From positions 1 through 64,000 of the forward strand of contig JAPLTF010000026.1 in assembly GCA_026398275.1 (NCBI GenBank): a DNA stretch of 64,000 nucleotides. The letters are read 5' to 3'. Source of the DNA: Verrucomicrobiota bacterium. GTDB taxonomy: Bacteria; Verrucomicrobiota; Verrucomicrobiia; Chthoniobacterales; Terrimicrobiaceae. This document shows, piece by piece, positions 34,831-45,666 of this stretch (position 1 is the stretch's first letter; the number at the start of each line of letters is the position of its first letter). The notes below the pieces were generated by a model. That model ran no database searches. It had not been told where the DNA came from and saw only the letters and a program-made list of their open reading frames with translations. The position numbers were made by a program, and so were the translations under genes.

Positions 34831-36462
34831 ATGAAATTCTTATCGGCGGTGGATCATTCTGCGGTGGAGACGTTGCATGCGATCGGGGAGGAATGGATCG
34901 CGAAGACGTGCGGGCTTTTTCCCGAGCAGGCAAGCCGGTGGGGGTTCCGGAAGTATGACACGATGATGGGGGAGAACACGCCGGGCGTCCATCGCGAGTA
35001 TGTGGACTTTCTCGCGGCCACGCTGCGGAGGGTGGAAGACCTCCCGGAGGGCGCGTTCTCCGGCGATGCCTGGCTCGACCGCAGGGGATTCCTGGCGCGC
35101 CTGCGCACGGAGATTCTCTTTTCGCGCGATCTGAAGCGGTGGAGGACGGACCCCCACCAGCACGCGGGCACCGCAGTGGATGCAATCTTTGATCTCGTCG
35201 TGCGGGCATCCGGGAACCTCGCCCGCGCGCTGCCGGCGCTCGAGTCGCGCCTCAAAAAACTTCCGGACTTTCTCGCGGCAGGCACGGAATGCGTGAAGCT
35301 GCCGGTCCCGCTCTGGACCGACCTGGCCATCAAATCCTGCGAGGGAAGCGTCGAATTTTTCGACGGCCTCGAGCCGGAGCTCCTGAAAATATCCCCGCAC
35401 CCTGCGCATACGAAATCTCTACTGCGCTCGGCGGTGACGGCGTTCGAGGAATATGCGGATGCGATCCAGCGCAAGAAGCAGGGGCCGGCTGGCGCATTTG
35501 CCGTGGGCCGGGAGCGGTTCGAATTTTTAATCCGCGAGCGGCTGGGCTTCGATCTTTCGTTGAGGGAGGCCCGGGCGGTCGGAGAGCGGCTGGTGGCTTA
35601 CCAGGATTACCAGCTCCACAGGGCCGCGGCCAGGATCGGCCGGCGTTCTGCGAATGAGCTGATCGAGGAGGCGGCTGCGAAATGGACGCCGCCGGGATCG
35701 CTGCTCGAGCACTACCGCCGCACAACCCGGGAGATCAAACTCAAGCTCGCCGACGCCAATCTCGTCACGCTGCCGAAGGGGGAGTCGCTGAAAATCCTGC
35801 CGGTCCCGCCGTTCCTGCGGCACCAGTTTCCGACCGCGGCCTACAATCCGCCCCAGCCGTTCTCGCGCTCGCAGACAGGGATTTTCTGGGTGAACGACCT
35901 GAGCCTCGAACAGACCGATCCCGAAAAAAAGCTGGCTGAAATCCGGCAGCACTTCGGCCTGGAGCTCACCTCGGTCCACGAGGCCTATCCGGGCCACCAC
36001 CTGCAGTTTGTCGTCCAGTATCAGCACCCCAGCCGGCTCCGCCGCCTGTTTGAGCATTCGATATTTTATGAGGGGTGGACGATGTGGTGCGAGCAGATGG
36101 CCGTGGATCACGGGCTCGTGGATTTCCCCCATGCAAAGCTCATCCAGCTTCACGACGCGCTCTGGCGCGCCCACCGGATCGTGATTGATTGCGGGCTGCA
36201 GGAAGGCACGTTGACCCATGCGGCCGAGGCCCGCCGCCTGCAGCACGGCGTGGGGTTCACCCGCGCGCGCGCCATCGGCGATGTGAACTGGTATACCTCG
36301 AGCCCGACCGTTCCCATGAGCTACCTCCTCGGGCGCATTGAGGTGGAAAAGCTCCACCGGCGGCTCGTCTGCGGCGAAGGCTGGTCGCTCAAGCAGTTCA
36401 ACGACTGGATGCTCTCGCACGGATCCCTCCCCTGGAGCTGGATCTCGCGTGCCTCGCGGTGA
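34831..36462 (+). CDS. DUF885 family protein
   Basis: 543 aa; SVHEAYPGHHLQFV and FYEGWTMWCEQMAVDHG. Confidence 0.85.
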   Translation: MKFLSAVDHSAVETLHAIGEEWIAKTCGLFPEQASRWGFRKYDTMMGENTPGVHREYVDFLAATLRRVEDLPEGAFSGDAWLDRRGFLARLRTEILFSRDLKRWRTDPHQHAGTAVDAIFDLVVRASGNLARALPALESRLKKLPDFLAAGTECVKLPVPLWTDLAIKSCEGSVEFFDGLEPELLKISPHPAHTKSLLRSAVTAFEEYADAIQRKKQGPAGAFAVGRERFEFLIRERLGFDLSLREARAVGERLVAYQDYQLHRAAARIGRRSANELIEEAAAKWTPPGSLLEHYRRTTREIKLKLADANLVTLPKGESLKILPVPPFLRHQFPTAAYNPPQPFSRSQTGIFWVNDLSLEQTDPEKKLAEIRQHFGLELTSVHEAYPGHHLQFVVQYQHPSRLRRLFEHSIFYEGWTMWCEQMAVDHGLVDFPHAKLIQLHDALWRAHRIVIDCGLQEGTLTHAAEARRLQHGVGFTRARAIGDVNWYTSSPTVPMSYLLGRIEVEKLHRRLVCGEGWSLKQFNDWMLSHGSLPWSWISRASR

Positions 36463-36557
36463 TCTGTTTCTCTGGCGAGCCGCTGAATTCCACGAAAAGC
36501 CGAAGAACTGCATGGGACTCCTCCTCCGCCTTTTTTAGTGGTTCTTAGTGGCTATTA

Positions 36558-39545
36558 GTGGTTTCTAATACCCACGTTTCCATGGCCGAGCCAGTCCACT
36601 TTCAGCATTTTGAAGTTCCGCTCCGCGGGGACGGATCGCTCTACGAGCTTGGACGCGGCGCGATGGGCATCACCTACAAAGCGTTCGACACGAACCTGCG
36701 CTGCTTTGTCGCGCTGAAGGTCATCAATGCCGCCTACCTGAGCAGCGATGTCGCGCGGCAGAGGTTTTTGCGCGAGGCGCGGGCTGCGGCGGCATTGCGG
36801 CACCCGAACGTGGCCACGGTATTCCACCTCGGCGAGGAGGGGGGGGATTGTTTTTACGCGATGGAATTTGTCGACGGGGAAACGGTCGAGGCGATGATGA
36901 AACGCGACGGGGCGATCCCGGCTCCGACCGCGCTGGAAATTGTGCTCCAGGTCGCCCGCGCGCTCGGGGCCGCTCACAAGCAGGGGCTGGTCCACCGCGA
37001 CATCAAGCCTTCGAACCTCATGATCGTTCGCGAGGATGACAGCGAATTCACGGTCAAGGTCATTGATTTCGGGCTGGCAAAAAGTTCGACAGGGAGCGAG
37101 GGGGAGGATGCCGCGACGCTCACCGTGGGCGGGTTTCTCGGGACGCCGCATTTCGCAAGCCCGGAGCAGCTCGATGAGCGCGACCTGGACGTGCGGTCGG
37201 ACATCTACTCCCTTGGGGTGACGCTCTTCTACATGCTCGCCGGGCGGGCTCCGTTCAGCGGATCGCTGGCGCAGGTGATGAGCCAGCACCTGCACCGCGA
37301 TCCTCCGCTTGAAACCCTCTCGAACCAGCCGGCCCCGGTGGTGGAGCTCCTCAGGCACATGCTCGCCAAGGATCCCGCCGCCCGCCCGCAAACGCCCGCT
37401 GATCTCCGCCACGAGGTCGAGGCGTGCCTCGTTGCGCTCAAGGCCAATGGGGCCCCGGCCACGCCGCCTCTCCCGGTTGCCCCGGACAATTTTGAGACCC
37501 AGGTGCTGGAGGAGCCCGTGACGTGCGAGCCGGCCGAACTTGCCAAAGGATCTGTCCTCGCGGGGAGGTATCAGCTGGTCGAGGAGGTCCAGGCCTCCGA
37601 CTTCGGGCCTGTCTTCAAAGCGCAGTCCCTGGAGACACCGGGGTTGGTCGCAATTCTTGTGCTGGATCCTTCCCTGCTGGCCTCCTCGGAGGCCTGCACG
37701 AGAATCGAGGATCAGGTGGTGGCGCTGCAAAAACTTCAGGTGCCGGCGCTGCAGAAAATCCTTTCACTCGAACGCCTCGAGGACAACACGGTTTTTCTCG
37801 TCCTCGAATGGATCGATGGGCCCAGCCTTCTCGATCTAATGCGGGCCAGAAAAGCCCTGCCTGCTTTGGAGGCCCGCCCCTTGCTGCGGGAACTGGCTGC
37901 GGGCTTTCAGGCGCTGCAGGCCGCCGGAATTCCCTGCCCCGATATCGCTTCGCGCGCCGTGCTTCTCTGCAGCGCTGATCTTTCCCGCCCCGTCACCGAA
38001 TGGCCGCAGGCGGCCGTCAAATTCAACCCGATCTCGCCCGGCACCCCCGCGGCACCTCCCGATGCCACGCTGGTGATTTCTGCCTTCGGCGCGCTTCTGG
38101 AGAGCGGGGCATTCCGCGGGAACGAAAACCGGGCCTACGTCTATGCATTGGGTTCGCTGGCTTACGAGATGCTGGGCGGTGTCCGGGGTGGAAGTTCGTC
38201 AGGCGGGCCGGTGCCGATCCCGGGGCTTCCCGAGGCCGCCAACAATGCATTGCGGCGCGCGCTGGATCCCTCGGTTTCCTTCGAGTCCCCCACCGCGTTT
38301 TTGGACGGGCTGGAGTCGGAAACTCCGACCTCGAAAGCGCCGGCGTCCGCCAGGCATGAGACATCGCATGTCCAGGCCCCGCATGCCTCCTCCCCGCCGC
38401 CGCTTCCCGCTCCGGAAAAATCCCGCGTGGTCATCCTGCTATTGGCGGCGGCCCTCTTCATCCTGGGGGTGCTTGGCGGAGGCGGGTATCTTCTCCTCAA
38501 GCTCAGAACCACCGCCACCCCGCCGCAGTCATCCCCCACGCCGGTGCCGCCCGCCACGGCCTCGCCTTCGCCCTCTCCAACGCCTTCGCCGGAGCCGACT
38601 CCTGACCCGGCATTGGCTGTGCTCGCAAGAGCGCGGGAAACCGCACAAGTCGATCCCGCTGCCGCACTCGCGATGTTGGTGGAACTGCAAAAATCCCACC
38701 CTGACCTCGCCGATGCGAAGGAGGCGTTGAAGGAGTTTCTGTCCGCGACTCTTGATCGCCGAAACTCCCTCACGCCGGGACAGATCGCCGCCCTCCGGGG
38801 CCCGCTGGAAGGCGCCGCTGCATCGGACTTTGTGGATGCCCAGGTCCTGCTGGGCGGGGAGCTGCGCGAAACCGATCCGGAGAGCGCCCTGAAATGGACG
38901 CTTGCCGCAGCCAACAACGGCAGCACGGATGCCATGCTCTCAGCCGGCCTGATGCTCTCGAACGACATCGGCGCACAGAAAAAGAATCCGCAGGAGGCGG
39001 CCAGGTGGTTCCAGCGCGCCGCCGAGGCGGGCGATCCGCACGCGATGTTCGCGCTGGGGGAATGTTACCAGCTGAGCAAGGGGGTGACGCGCGACCCGAA
39101 GCTGGCGCTGGAGTGGATCAACAAGGCGGCGGAGCGGAACGAGGTGAATGCCCTCAACCGGCTCGGGGACATCTACAATAAAGGGATTCCCGGCCTGGTT
39201 CAGCCGGATCTTAAAAAGGCGTTCACCTATTTCTCTGCGGCCAAAGATCTGGGGTTATCGGACGCATACGGCAACCTTGGAGCCCTTTTCATGAGCGCCC
39301 CTCCGAGCATGAAGGATGAGAAGATGGCCGTGGAGATTTTCAAGCAGGGTATTGAGAAGGGCGACGCCCGCTCCATGTATTTCTATGCGGTTTGCCTCGA
39401 GGAAGGCCTTGGCGGGCTTGCTCCAGACAAGGCCGCCGCACGGCAATCCTATGTGAAAGCCGCCGAACTCGGTGTCGCCGGGGCCCAGGAATGGTGCCGC
39501 AAGAACCGGGTGACGTTCACCCCGCCTGTCCGCCCGCCCCGATAG
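36558..39545 (+). CDS. Ser/Thr kinase with second pseudokinase-like domain, TM and Sel1 repeats
   Basis: 995 aa (ATG 36582 likely); [82 protein letters not shown]; Sel1 [27 protein letters not shown]. Confidence 0.9.
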   Translation: MVSNTHVSMAEPVHFQHFEVPLRGDGSLYELGRGAMGITYKAFDTNLRCFVALKVINAAYLSSDVARQRFLREARAAAALRHPNVATVFHLGEEGGDCFYAMEFVDGETVEAMMKRDGAIPAPTALEIVLQVARALGAAHKQGLVHRDIKPSNLMIVREDDSEFTVKVIDFGLAKSSTGSEGEDAATLTVGGFLGTPHFASPEQLDERDLDVRSDIYSLGVTLFYMLAGRAPFSGSLAQVMSQHLHRDPPLETLSNQPAPVVELLRHMLAKDPAARPQTPADLRHEVEACLVALKANGAPATPPLPVAPDNFETQVLEEPVTCEPAELAKGSVLAGRYQLVEEVQASDFGPVFKAQSLETPGLVAILVLDPSLLASSEACTRIEDQVVALQKLQVPALQKILSLERLEDNTVFLVLEWIDGPSLLDLMRARKALPALEARPLLRELAAGFQALQAAGIPCPDIASRAVLLCSADLSRPVTEWPQAAVKFNPISPGTPAAPPDATLVISAFGALLESGAFRGNENRAYVYALGSLAYEMLGGVRGGSSSGGPVPIPGLPEAANNALRRALDPSVSFESPTAFLDGLESETPTSKAPASARHETSHVQAPHASSPPPLPAPEKSRVVILLLAAALFILGVLGGGGYLLLKLRTTATPPQSSPTPVPPATASPSPSPTPSPEPTPDPALAVLARARETAQVDPAAALAMLVELQKSHPDLADAKEALKEFLSATLDRRNSLTPGQIAALRGPLEGAAASDFVDAQVLLGGELRETDPESALKWTLAAANNGSTDAMLSAGLMLSNDIGAQKKNPQEAARWFQRAAEAGDPHAMFALGECYQLSKGVTRDPKLALEWINKAAERNEVNALNRLGDIYNKGIPGLVQPDLKKAFTYFSAAKDLGLSDAYGNLGALFMSAPPSMKDEKMAVEIFKQGIEKGDARSMYFYAVCLEEGLGGLAPDKAAARQSYVKAAELGVAGAQEWCRKNRVTFTPPVRPPR

Positions 39546-39631
39546 TCCCGCCTTTCCCGGCAAAAAAGGCGAAGATTCCTGTGGCGGCGGGCGGCGAGGC
39601 GTGTTTATACCATTGGGCCCGAAGAATCCTG

Positions 39632-40819
39632 ATGAACATCCACGAATACCAAGCAAAAGAACTCCTCGACAAATTCGGGGTTACGAACACCCCCGGCGGG
39701 GTCGCCTCCACTCCTGAGGAAGCGGAGCGGGTGGCGCGATCCCTGGGCACGAACAATCTGGTGGTCAAGGCCCAAATCCATGCCGGAGGCCGTGGAAAAG
39801 GAACCTTTACCAACGGTTTCAAGGGAGGCGTTCATCTCTGCAAAACCGCGAACCAGGTCCGTGATATCACGGAGCAGATGCTCGGCCACACGCTCGTCAC
39901 CCACCAGACCGGCCCCGAAGGCCGCGTGGTGAGGAAGGTTCTTGTTTCGAAATCCGTGGAGATTGCCCGCGAGCTCTATATCGCGGTCCTCATCGACCGC
40001 GCGATCTCCGCACCGGTGATCGTGGCCAGCACCGAGGGAGGGGTCGACATCGAAACCGTCGCCGCACACACCCCGGAAAAAATCATCCACATGCCGGTCA
40101 ATCCGCTTTACGGCCTGCTCCCGTATCAGACCCGCAAGCTGGCGAAGCTCCTCGGCATGGCCTCCGGTGAAATGCGCCTCGCCTGCAAACTTTTTGCCAG
40201 CCTCTACAAGCTGTTCATCCGGAGCGATTGCTCGATGGTTGAGGTGAATCCCCTCGTTGTGACAAAAGGCGGCGAGATCCTCGCGTTGGATGCCAAGTTC
40301 AATTTCGACGACAACGCGCTCTTCCGCCATCCGGAGATCCGCGACTACCGCGATCTCGAGGAGGAGGACCCCCGCGAGGTCGAGGCCTCGAAGTCGAATC
40401 TCAGCTACATCGGGCTCGATGGAAATATCGCCTGCCTCGTCAACGGGGCCGGCCTGGCCATGGCCACGATGGACATCATCAAGCACCACGGGGGTGAGCC
40501 GGCCAACTTCCTGGATGTCGGCGGCGGAGCCACCGAACAGCAGGTCACCGAGGCCTTCAAAATTCTCATTTCCGACAAGCGCGTGAAGGCGATTCTCGTG
40601 AATATTTTCGGCGGAATCATGAAGTGCGACATCATCGCGCAGGGGATCATCAATGCGGTGAAAGCCGTCCAGCTCCCGGTCCCGCTGGTCGTCCGCCTCG
40701 AAGGCACAAACGTCGAGGCCGGCCGCAAGCTCCTGAACGATTCCGGACTCCCGCTCCTCGCCGCAACCGACATCGCCGACGCCGCACAAAAAGTCGTCGC
40801 CGCAGCCCAAGCCGCCTGA
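39632..40819 (+). CDS. sucC: Succinyl-CoA synthetase subunit beta
   Basis: [48 protein letters not shown]-type motif. Confidence 0.95.
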   Translation: MNIHEYQAKELLDKFGVTNTPGGVASTPEEAERVARSLGTNNLVVKAQIHAGGRGKGTFTNGFKGGVHLCKTANQVRDITEQMLGHTLVTHQTGPEGRVVRKVLVSKSVEIARELYIAVLIDRAISAPVIVASTEGGVDIETVAAHTPEKIIHMPVNPLYGLLPYQTRKLAKLLGMASGEMRLACKLFASLYKLFIRSDCSMVEVNPLVVTKGGEILALDAKFNFDDNALFRHPEIRDYRDLEEEDPREVEASKSNLSYIGLDGNIACLVNGAGLAMATMDIIKHHGGEPANFLDVGGGATEQQVTEAFKILISDKRVKAILVNIFGGIMKCDIIAQGIINAVKAVQLPVPLVVRLEGTNVEAGRKLLNDSGLPLLAATDIADAAQKVVAAAQAA

Positions 40820-40840
40820 ACCACCTCATCCTTTCTTAAA

Positions 40841-41719
40841 ATGGCCATTCTCGTTGACAAAAATACACGCCTGCTCGTCCAGGGTATCACCGGAAAAGCA
40901 GGAGGTTTTCATGCCCGCTCCTGCATGGAATACGGCACCAATGTCGTCGCCGGGGTCACCCCCGCCCGTGGCGGCGAACTCTTCGATGACAAAATCCCGG
41001 TCTTCGACACCGTATTCGAGGCACGGCAGCAGACCGGCTGCAACGCGACCATGATCTTTGTACCCGCCGAGTTTGCGGCGGACTCGATCATGGAAGCAGT
41101 CGATTCGTGCATCGAGCTCATCATCTGCATCACGGAGGGCATCCCCGTGGTCGACATGATGAGGGTCAAGGCCGGCATGGCGGGAAGCAACAGCCGACTC
41201 ATCGGGCCGAACTGTCCCGGAATCATCACCCCCGGCCAGTGCAAGATCGGGATCATGCCGGGCTATATTCACAAGCCGGGCAAGGTCGGGGTTGTCTCCC
41301 GCTCCGGAACCCTTACCTACGAGGCAGTCTGGCAGCTCTCCAGCCGCGGCCACGGCCAGTCGACCTGCGTTGGCATCGGCGGCGATCCGATCAACGGCAC
41401 CTCCCACCTCGACGCGGTCAAAATGTTCAACGCGGATCCCGACACCGAGGCGATGATCCTGATCGGGGAAATCGGCGGGACAGCCGAAGAGGAAGCCGCC
41501 GCATGGCTCGCGGCCAACTGCAAAAAACCCGTCGCCGCATTTATCGCCGGTGCCACGGCTCCTCCGGGGCGCCGCATGGGACATGCCGGCGCAATCGTCA
41601 GCGGAGGAATGGGAACAGCCGCCGGTAAGATCGAGGCGCTTCAGGCCGCCGGGATCGAGGTGGCGGAAACCCCCGCCGACATGGCCGACGCCCTCCTGCG
41701 CCGCATGGCGAGGGGCTGA
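40841..41719 (+). CDS. sucD: Succinyl-CoA synthetase subunit alpha
   Basis: [61 protein letters not shown]. Confidence 0.95.
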   Translation: MAILVDKNTRLLVQGITGKAGGFHARSCMEYGTNVVAGVTPARGGELFDDKIPVFDTVFEARQQTGCNATMIFVPAEFAADSIMEAVDSCIELIICITEGIPVVDMMRVKAGMAGSNSRLIGPNCPGIITPGQCKIGIMPGYIHKPGKVGVVSRSGTLTYEAVWQLSSRGHGQSTCVGIGGDPINGTSHLDAVKMFNADPDTEAMILIGEIGGTAEEEAAAWLAANCKKPVAAFIAGATAPPGRRMGHAGAIVSGGMGTAAGKIEALQAAGIEVAETPADMADALLRRMARG

Positions 41720-41801
41720 GAACCTGTGAAATAATTAGGAAAAAGCCGCGTTGCTGAGGATTTTTGGCTTGGCCAAGGCACGAAGGCGGCGGCAATACCC
41801 G

Positions 41802-42030
41802 CAGCGGTGGAAAACAAATCCGCCGAGGTCGCGGTGGGAGCTCTCAGCATCACCGCCGAAACCTGGCTCGGAAAATTGGGAGCGGGCGGGGGACAAAAAG
41901 TCAGCGTCAAGGTCTTTCCCGACATCCCAGCCTGCCTCGATGTGCTCAAGAGCGGCAAGGTTCAGGCCGTCGTCTTCGACGCGCCGATCCTCAAATACTA
42001 CGTGAACAAGCTCGGGCCGGAAAAGATCCG
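41802..42030 (+). pseudogene. Solute-binding (PBPb) protein fragment
   Basis: ENKSAEVAVGALSITAE ... KVFPDIPACLDVLKSGKVQAVVFDAPILKYYVNKLGPEKI: two separated blocks of a PBPb domain. Confidence 0.6.
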
Positions 42031-42490
42031 TCCCCGATCACCGCCACCACCGGGCGCTTTCGCGCGGTCTGCTTTTCGGCGAGCGCCAGCCCGACTGCGG
42101 CGGGCATGTCCCAGCCCAAGCCGCCGGATGCAAACGTGTAAAAACTGTCCGGCTTGGTCGTCACAAACCTCCTCTGCAGTTCGGCAACATTCGAGGGAGA
42201 TTCCTCCACGAGCACAAAGTCCTCCGGGCAAAGTGGCGCGACGATTTCAAAGACCCGGTCGGCTGACAGCGGCAGATCGTCCGATGTCCGGGGTATCGCG
42301 TGGACACTTGATTTCGCAGCCCCCGCTCCGTCGCGCTGCGTGACGAGCGGGAGGATGCTTTGCAAAAACAGCCCGCTGTCGGAGACAAGGCTGTGATGAT
42401 GAGCGGAGTCTTGTTCTGGTAGGCGGTCAGGAGGCACCCCATCGCATTTCCAAGGCCGGCCCCGGTGTGGACATTCACGATCACCGGCTC
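42000..42490 (-). pseudogene. Benzoylformate decarboxylase-like ThDP enzyme fragments
   Basis: PVIVNVHTGAGLGNAMGCLLTAYQNKTPLIITA in one frame, then SVHAIPRTSDDLPLSADRVFEIVAPLCPEDFVLVEESPSNVAELQRRF...ASGGLGWDMPAAVGLALAEKQTARKRPVVAVIGDGS in another. Confidence 0.7.
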
Positions 42491-42749
42491 CCAAGGACAC
42501 CCGCCGTCGGAACAAATCGGATCGCATGCACCGCGTTGGCAAGCTCGCCAGCGGAAAGTTTGTTTCTGCAAAATCCGTGCCCGAAGTTCTCAAGCGCATC
42601 ATCGAGCCGGGAGACAACCAGAAGCAGGCGGATTTTTTGGCGAACCAGCTGGCGACGCTCACGAAGAAGGACCTCCGCGACATCCACCTCGTGATGTCGT
42701 GCCTCACGCTCGTCCGCCAATCCACCGGCCCCGGCGGAGCAAGGGCGGA

Positions 42750-42882
42750 AGCCGCCCGGGGATTTCCCCGCATTTTTGAAACCGGAATTCCGGTTTATCA
42801 GGATGCGCTGGCATCCGGCCTGGCCTGCAATGCCGCGTGCATCCAAACCCTGTTCGCCCTCATGGAGTCGGCATGGTTTTGA
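42750..42882 (+). pseudogene. C-terminal fragment resembling a CitG/MdcB-type protein
   Basis: FETGIPVYQDALASGLACNAACIQTLFALMES; low-confidence family call. Confidence 0.35.
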
Positions 42883-42905
42883 TGCGGTGAGTGGGTGCTT
42901 TGCGC

Positions 42906-43925
42906 TCAGTATCCGGCGAGGCGGGTGGTGGGGAGAGGTGCATGGTATTGATAGGCCGGATCCGCTTCCTGCTGTTTTTGGATCGCGGCGATTTCCGTCC
43001 ATGTGGCGACCAGCCCGTGTGGACAGGGCGGCAGGTCGTGTTTGATCAGCTTGTGAAGCCGTCCGAGATTGTAGCACGGCACCGCGGCAAACATGTGATG
43101 CTCGATATGGTAGTTCATGTGCCAGTAGAGGAACTGCACGGCAGGGTTGACCGTGAATGTGCGGCAGCAGAGCCGGAAGTCCGAGACGTTGTCCTGTAGC
43201 CCGTTGTGCTGGGTGTTGTTGCAGAGGAAAAACAGCCAGCCCCCGTAGAATGGCGCAAACGTGACGAGCACGGGGATCATCCAGAGCTGGAAATAGATGG
43301 AGACGGCGAAGATCAGCCCGTGGCCGATGAGGAGAGTCCGCGCCCACAGCACAGGGCCCCGGCGCTTTTCCGGATCTTCGGGTGGAAAAAGTTTGAGCTC
43401 CCACTCGCCGGCGAACGTTCCGCGCGCGATGCGGAACGTGTCGGCGATGGCATGCCAAATCCCCTTCAGGTTCAGCGTGCTGTCCAGAAAAAATTGCCGG
43501 ACAAGGATCCGGATCGGCAGCACGACCTCCAGATCCTCCGGTGGGTGCAGCGTGTAGCGGTGGTGCCGTGCATGGCTTTTCTCGAAGACTTCAAAATTGA
43601 TCCAGCCGAGGAATGCGAAGATCCGCAGGAATGCGCGGTTCAGGGCCTTTGTCTTGAACACCGTCCCGTGGCCGAGCTCATGGACGGCGTTGATTTGAAA
43701 GGCGTAGCAGATGCCGTGCAACAGGGTCAGCGCGATCACTGCCGGAAACGGCCAGCGCCCGGCCGAGTAGAAGGCCAGGCCGCCGGTCACAATCAGGGTT
43801 CCAAGATAGCCGAGAGATTGCAGCCATCCCAGCGCGTCGCTGCGCTCGTGCAGGCTTTTCAAAATATCCGGCCGGACCGGGCACCGATACCAATCCACCG
43901 GTTGCGGTTTGCTTTTCGCATTCAT
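42906..43925 (-). CDS. Fatty acid desaturase
   Basis: 339 aa; His boxes HELGHG, HARHHRYT, NYHIEHHMF. Confidence 0.9.
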   Translation of the reverse strand: MNAKSKPQPVDWYRCPVRPDILKSLHERSDALGWLQSLGYLGTLIVTGGLAFYSAGRWPFPAVIALTLLHGICYAFQINAVHELGHGTVFKTKALNRAFLRIFAFLGWINFEVFEKSHARHHRYTLHPPEDLEVVLPIRILVRQFFLDSTLNLKGIWHAIADTFRIARGTFAGEWELKLFPPEDPEKRRGPVLWARTLLIGHGLIFAVSIYFQLWMIPVLVTFAPFYGGWLFFLCNNTQHNGLQDNVSDFRLCCRTFTVNPAVQFLYWHMNYHIEHHMFAAVPCYNLGRLHKLIKHDLPPCPHGLVATWTEIAAIQKQQEADPAYQYHAPLPTTRLAGY

Positions 43926-43991
43926 TGCCGCGAACGTATCACGCGGGATTGCGGCTGGCTTTCGCCCGTGTATCGCAATACAAAATCAAAC

Positions 43992-44873
43992 ATGCCGCAA
44001 TTGAAGAAAATGCGCGCCCATGAGCGGGTGATCCTGGATCTGCGGACGCTGGGCATTGCCGGGGTGCCCACACTCGGGCGCTACAATTTCACCCATGCCC
44101 ACCGTGGCCTCGTCGAGCACGCGCATCCCGGGGCTATGGAGATCTGCTACCTGGCCAAAGGCACACAGATCTACCGGGTTGGCCGGCAGGACTACGTGCT
44201 GCGGGGCGGCGATGTCTTCGTCACTTTTCCAGGTGAGGAGCACAGCACGGGTGAGGCACCGCAGGAAAAAGGCGTGCTGTATTGGATTCACTTCGTTCTT
44301 CCCAACAAGCCCGCCCGCTTCCTGAACTGCCCGCCAGTTGACGCCGCGAAGCTGATGGCGCAGCTTCGCGCAATTCCGCACCGGCATTTCTCCGGCACCC
44401 CACGGCTTCAGGTGTTGCTTGATGAGGTCATGGCCGCCGCCGGATCGCGCGGAGATCCCCTGCGCCGGATTTTTCTCAGCGTGAAGCTGATGGAGTTTCT
44501 TTTGCTCGTCCTTGACTGCTCCCGGAAAAACCCCAGGGCCGGCCTCTCGCCCGGCATCAACAGCCTGCTCCATCACATCGACGGTCGGCTCGAGGAGGAA
44601 CTCACCGTCGGGGACCTGGCGGCGGTCATGGGGTTGTCCGAATCGCGTTTCAAGGCGCGATTCAAGCAGGAGATCGGGATTCCTCCCGCCGAGTATGTCC
44701 TGCGCTGCAAAATCTCCGCGGCAAAATCCTTTCTCGTCCGGCCCGGCGCGACCGTCACCGATATCGCCTACCGGCTGAGCTTCTCTTCGTCGCAATACTT
44801 CGCGACCGTGTTCAAGCGCTATACCCGAAAAAGTCCCGGCTCACTGCTTCCGCCCCGCGCCCGGGCGCGGTAA
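43992..44873 (+). CDS. AraC family transcriptional regulator
   Basis: Cupin-like N-terminus; C-terminal tandem HTH LTVGDLAAVMGLSESRFKARFKQEIG...VTDIAYRLSFSSSQYFATVFKRYTRKSP. Confidence 0.9.
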   Translation: MPQLKKMRAHERVILDLRTLGIAGVPTLGRYNFTHAHRGLVEHAHPGAMEICYLAKGTQIYRVGRQDYVLRGGDVFVTFPGEEHSTGEAPQEKGVLYWIHFVLPNKPARFLNCPPVDAAKLMAQLRAIPHRHFSGTPRLQVLLDEVMAAAGSRGDPLRRIFLSVKLMEFLLLVLDCSRKNPRAGLSPGINSLLHHIDGRLEEELTVGDLAAVMGLSESRFKARFKQEIGIPPAEYVLRCKISAAKSFLVRPGATVTDIAYRLSFSSSQYFATVFKRYTRKSPGSLLPPRARAR

Positions 44874-44916
44874 ACTCCATTGCCCGCGGCGCCGGCATTC
44901 GCTAGACAGTGGCGTC

Positions 44917-45609
44917 ATGAATGGCCCAAAGCCAGATGCTGCCCCGGGGTTTCGCGCGCCGCGCGAGGCCTTTTTGCTGGCGGGCGTCGGCGGCAGCATC
45001 GACGCGGTCGGAATCCTCACATTGGGGGGCCTCTTCGTCGCCCACATGAGCGGGAACTCCGCGTCGTTCGGCGCGGCGTTCGGGCAGGGCGATTGGGCGA
45101 AAGGCCTGCCCCATCTGCTGGCGATCCCGGTTTTCGTTCTCGGGTTGTTCCTCGGATACCTGTGGATTCTTAGCTCCCGGACCTACCGGCGCTGCGCCGT
45201 GCTGCTGGCGGTGGAGGCATTTTTGCTCGCGGTGTTTTTCGTGCTCGTCCGCACAGGCATCGGCTTGCCTGCAGCGATCCCGGCCCTTCTGGCGATGGGG
45301 TTGCAAAATGCGACACTCCGTGAGCTTGGGTTCTCCTCCTTTCCGACAACCTATGTCACCGGGGTGCTGGACATGTTGGGAAAGTCCGCGGCACGCGCGG
45401 TGCTTGAGGGCGGCGGTCCGGCATTGTCCGATGCCCGCCGGGCCGGCGCGGTTTGGCTTTCCTACGCGACTGGCGCGATCCTCGGCAGCGCGGGGTTGGC
45501 GTGGCTTGGCGTTGGCATCGTCTTCGTTCCGGTGGTGATCCTCGGCGCGCTCGCGACCCGTTTCGCCCGGACCGGCTCGCAGCTTGGCGAACATCCGGCG
45601 GCTCGCTGA
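44917..45609 (+). CDS. DUF1275 / YoaK family membrane protein
   Basis: 230 aa; LAGVGGSIDAVGILTLGGLFVAHMSGNSASFG. Confidence 0.85.
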   Translation: MNGPKPDAAPGFRAPREAFLLAGVGGSIDAVGILTLGGLFVAHMSGNSASFGAAFGQGDWAKGLPHLLAIPVFVLGLFLGYLWILSSRTYRRCAVLLAVEAFLLAVFFVLVRTGIGLPAAIPALLAMGLQNATLRELGFSSFPTTYVTGVLDMLGKSAARAVLEGGGPALSDARRAGAVWLSYATGAILGSAGLAWLGVGIVFVPVVILGALATRFARTGSQLGEHPAAR

Positions 45610-45666
45610 TGTATCCCATGGAAATGCCTCCTCGACCCTGTGCAGGGCGCATGATGTAGTTTTCCG

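Noticed and set aside
43206-43991. N-terminal extension of the AraC ORF (555-aa version)
   Set aside because: Overlaps the desaturase gene on the opposite strand; ATG at 43992 gives a normal AraC regulator.
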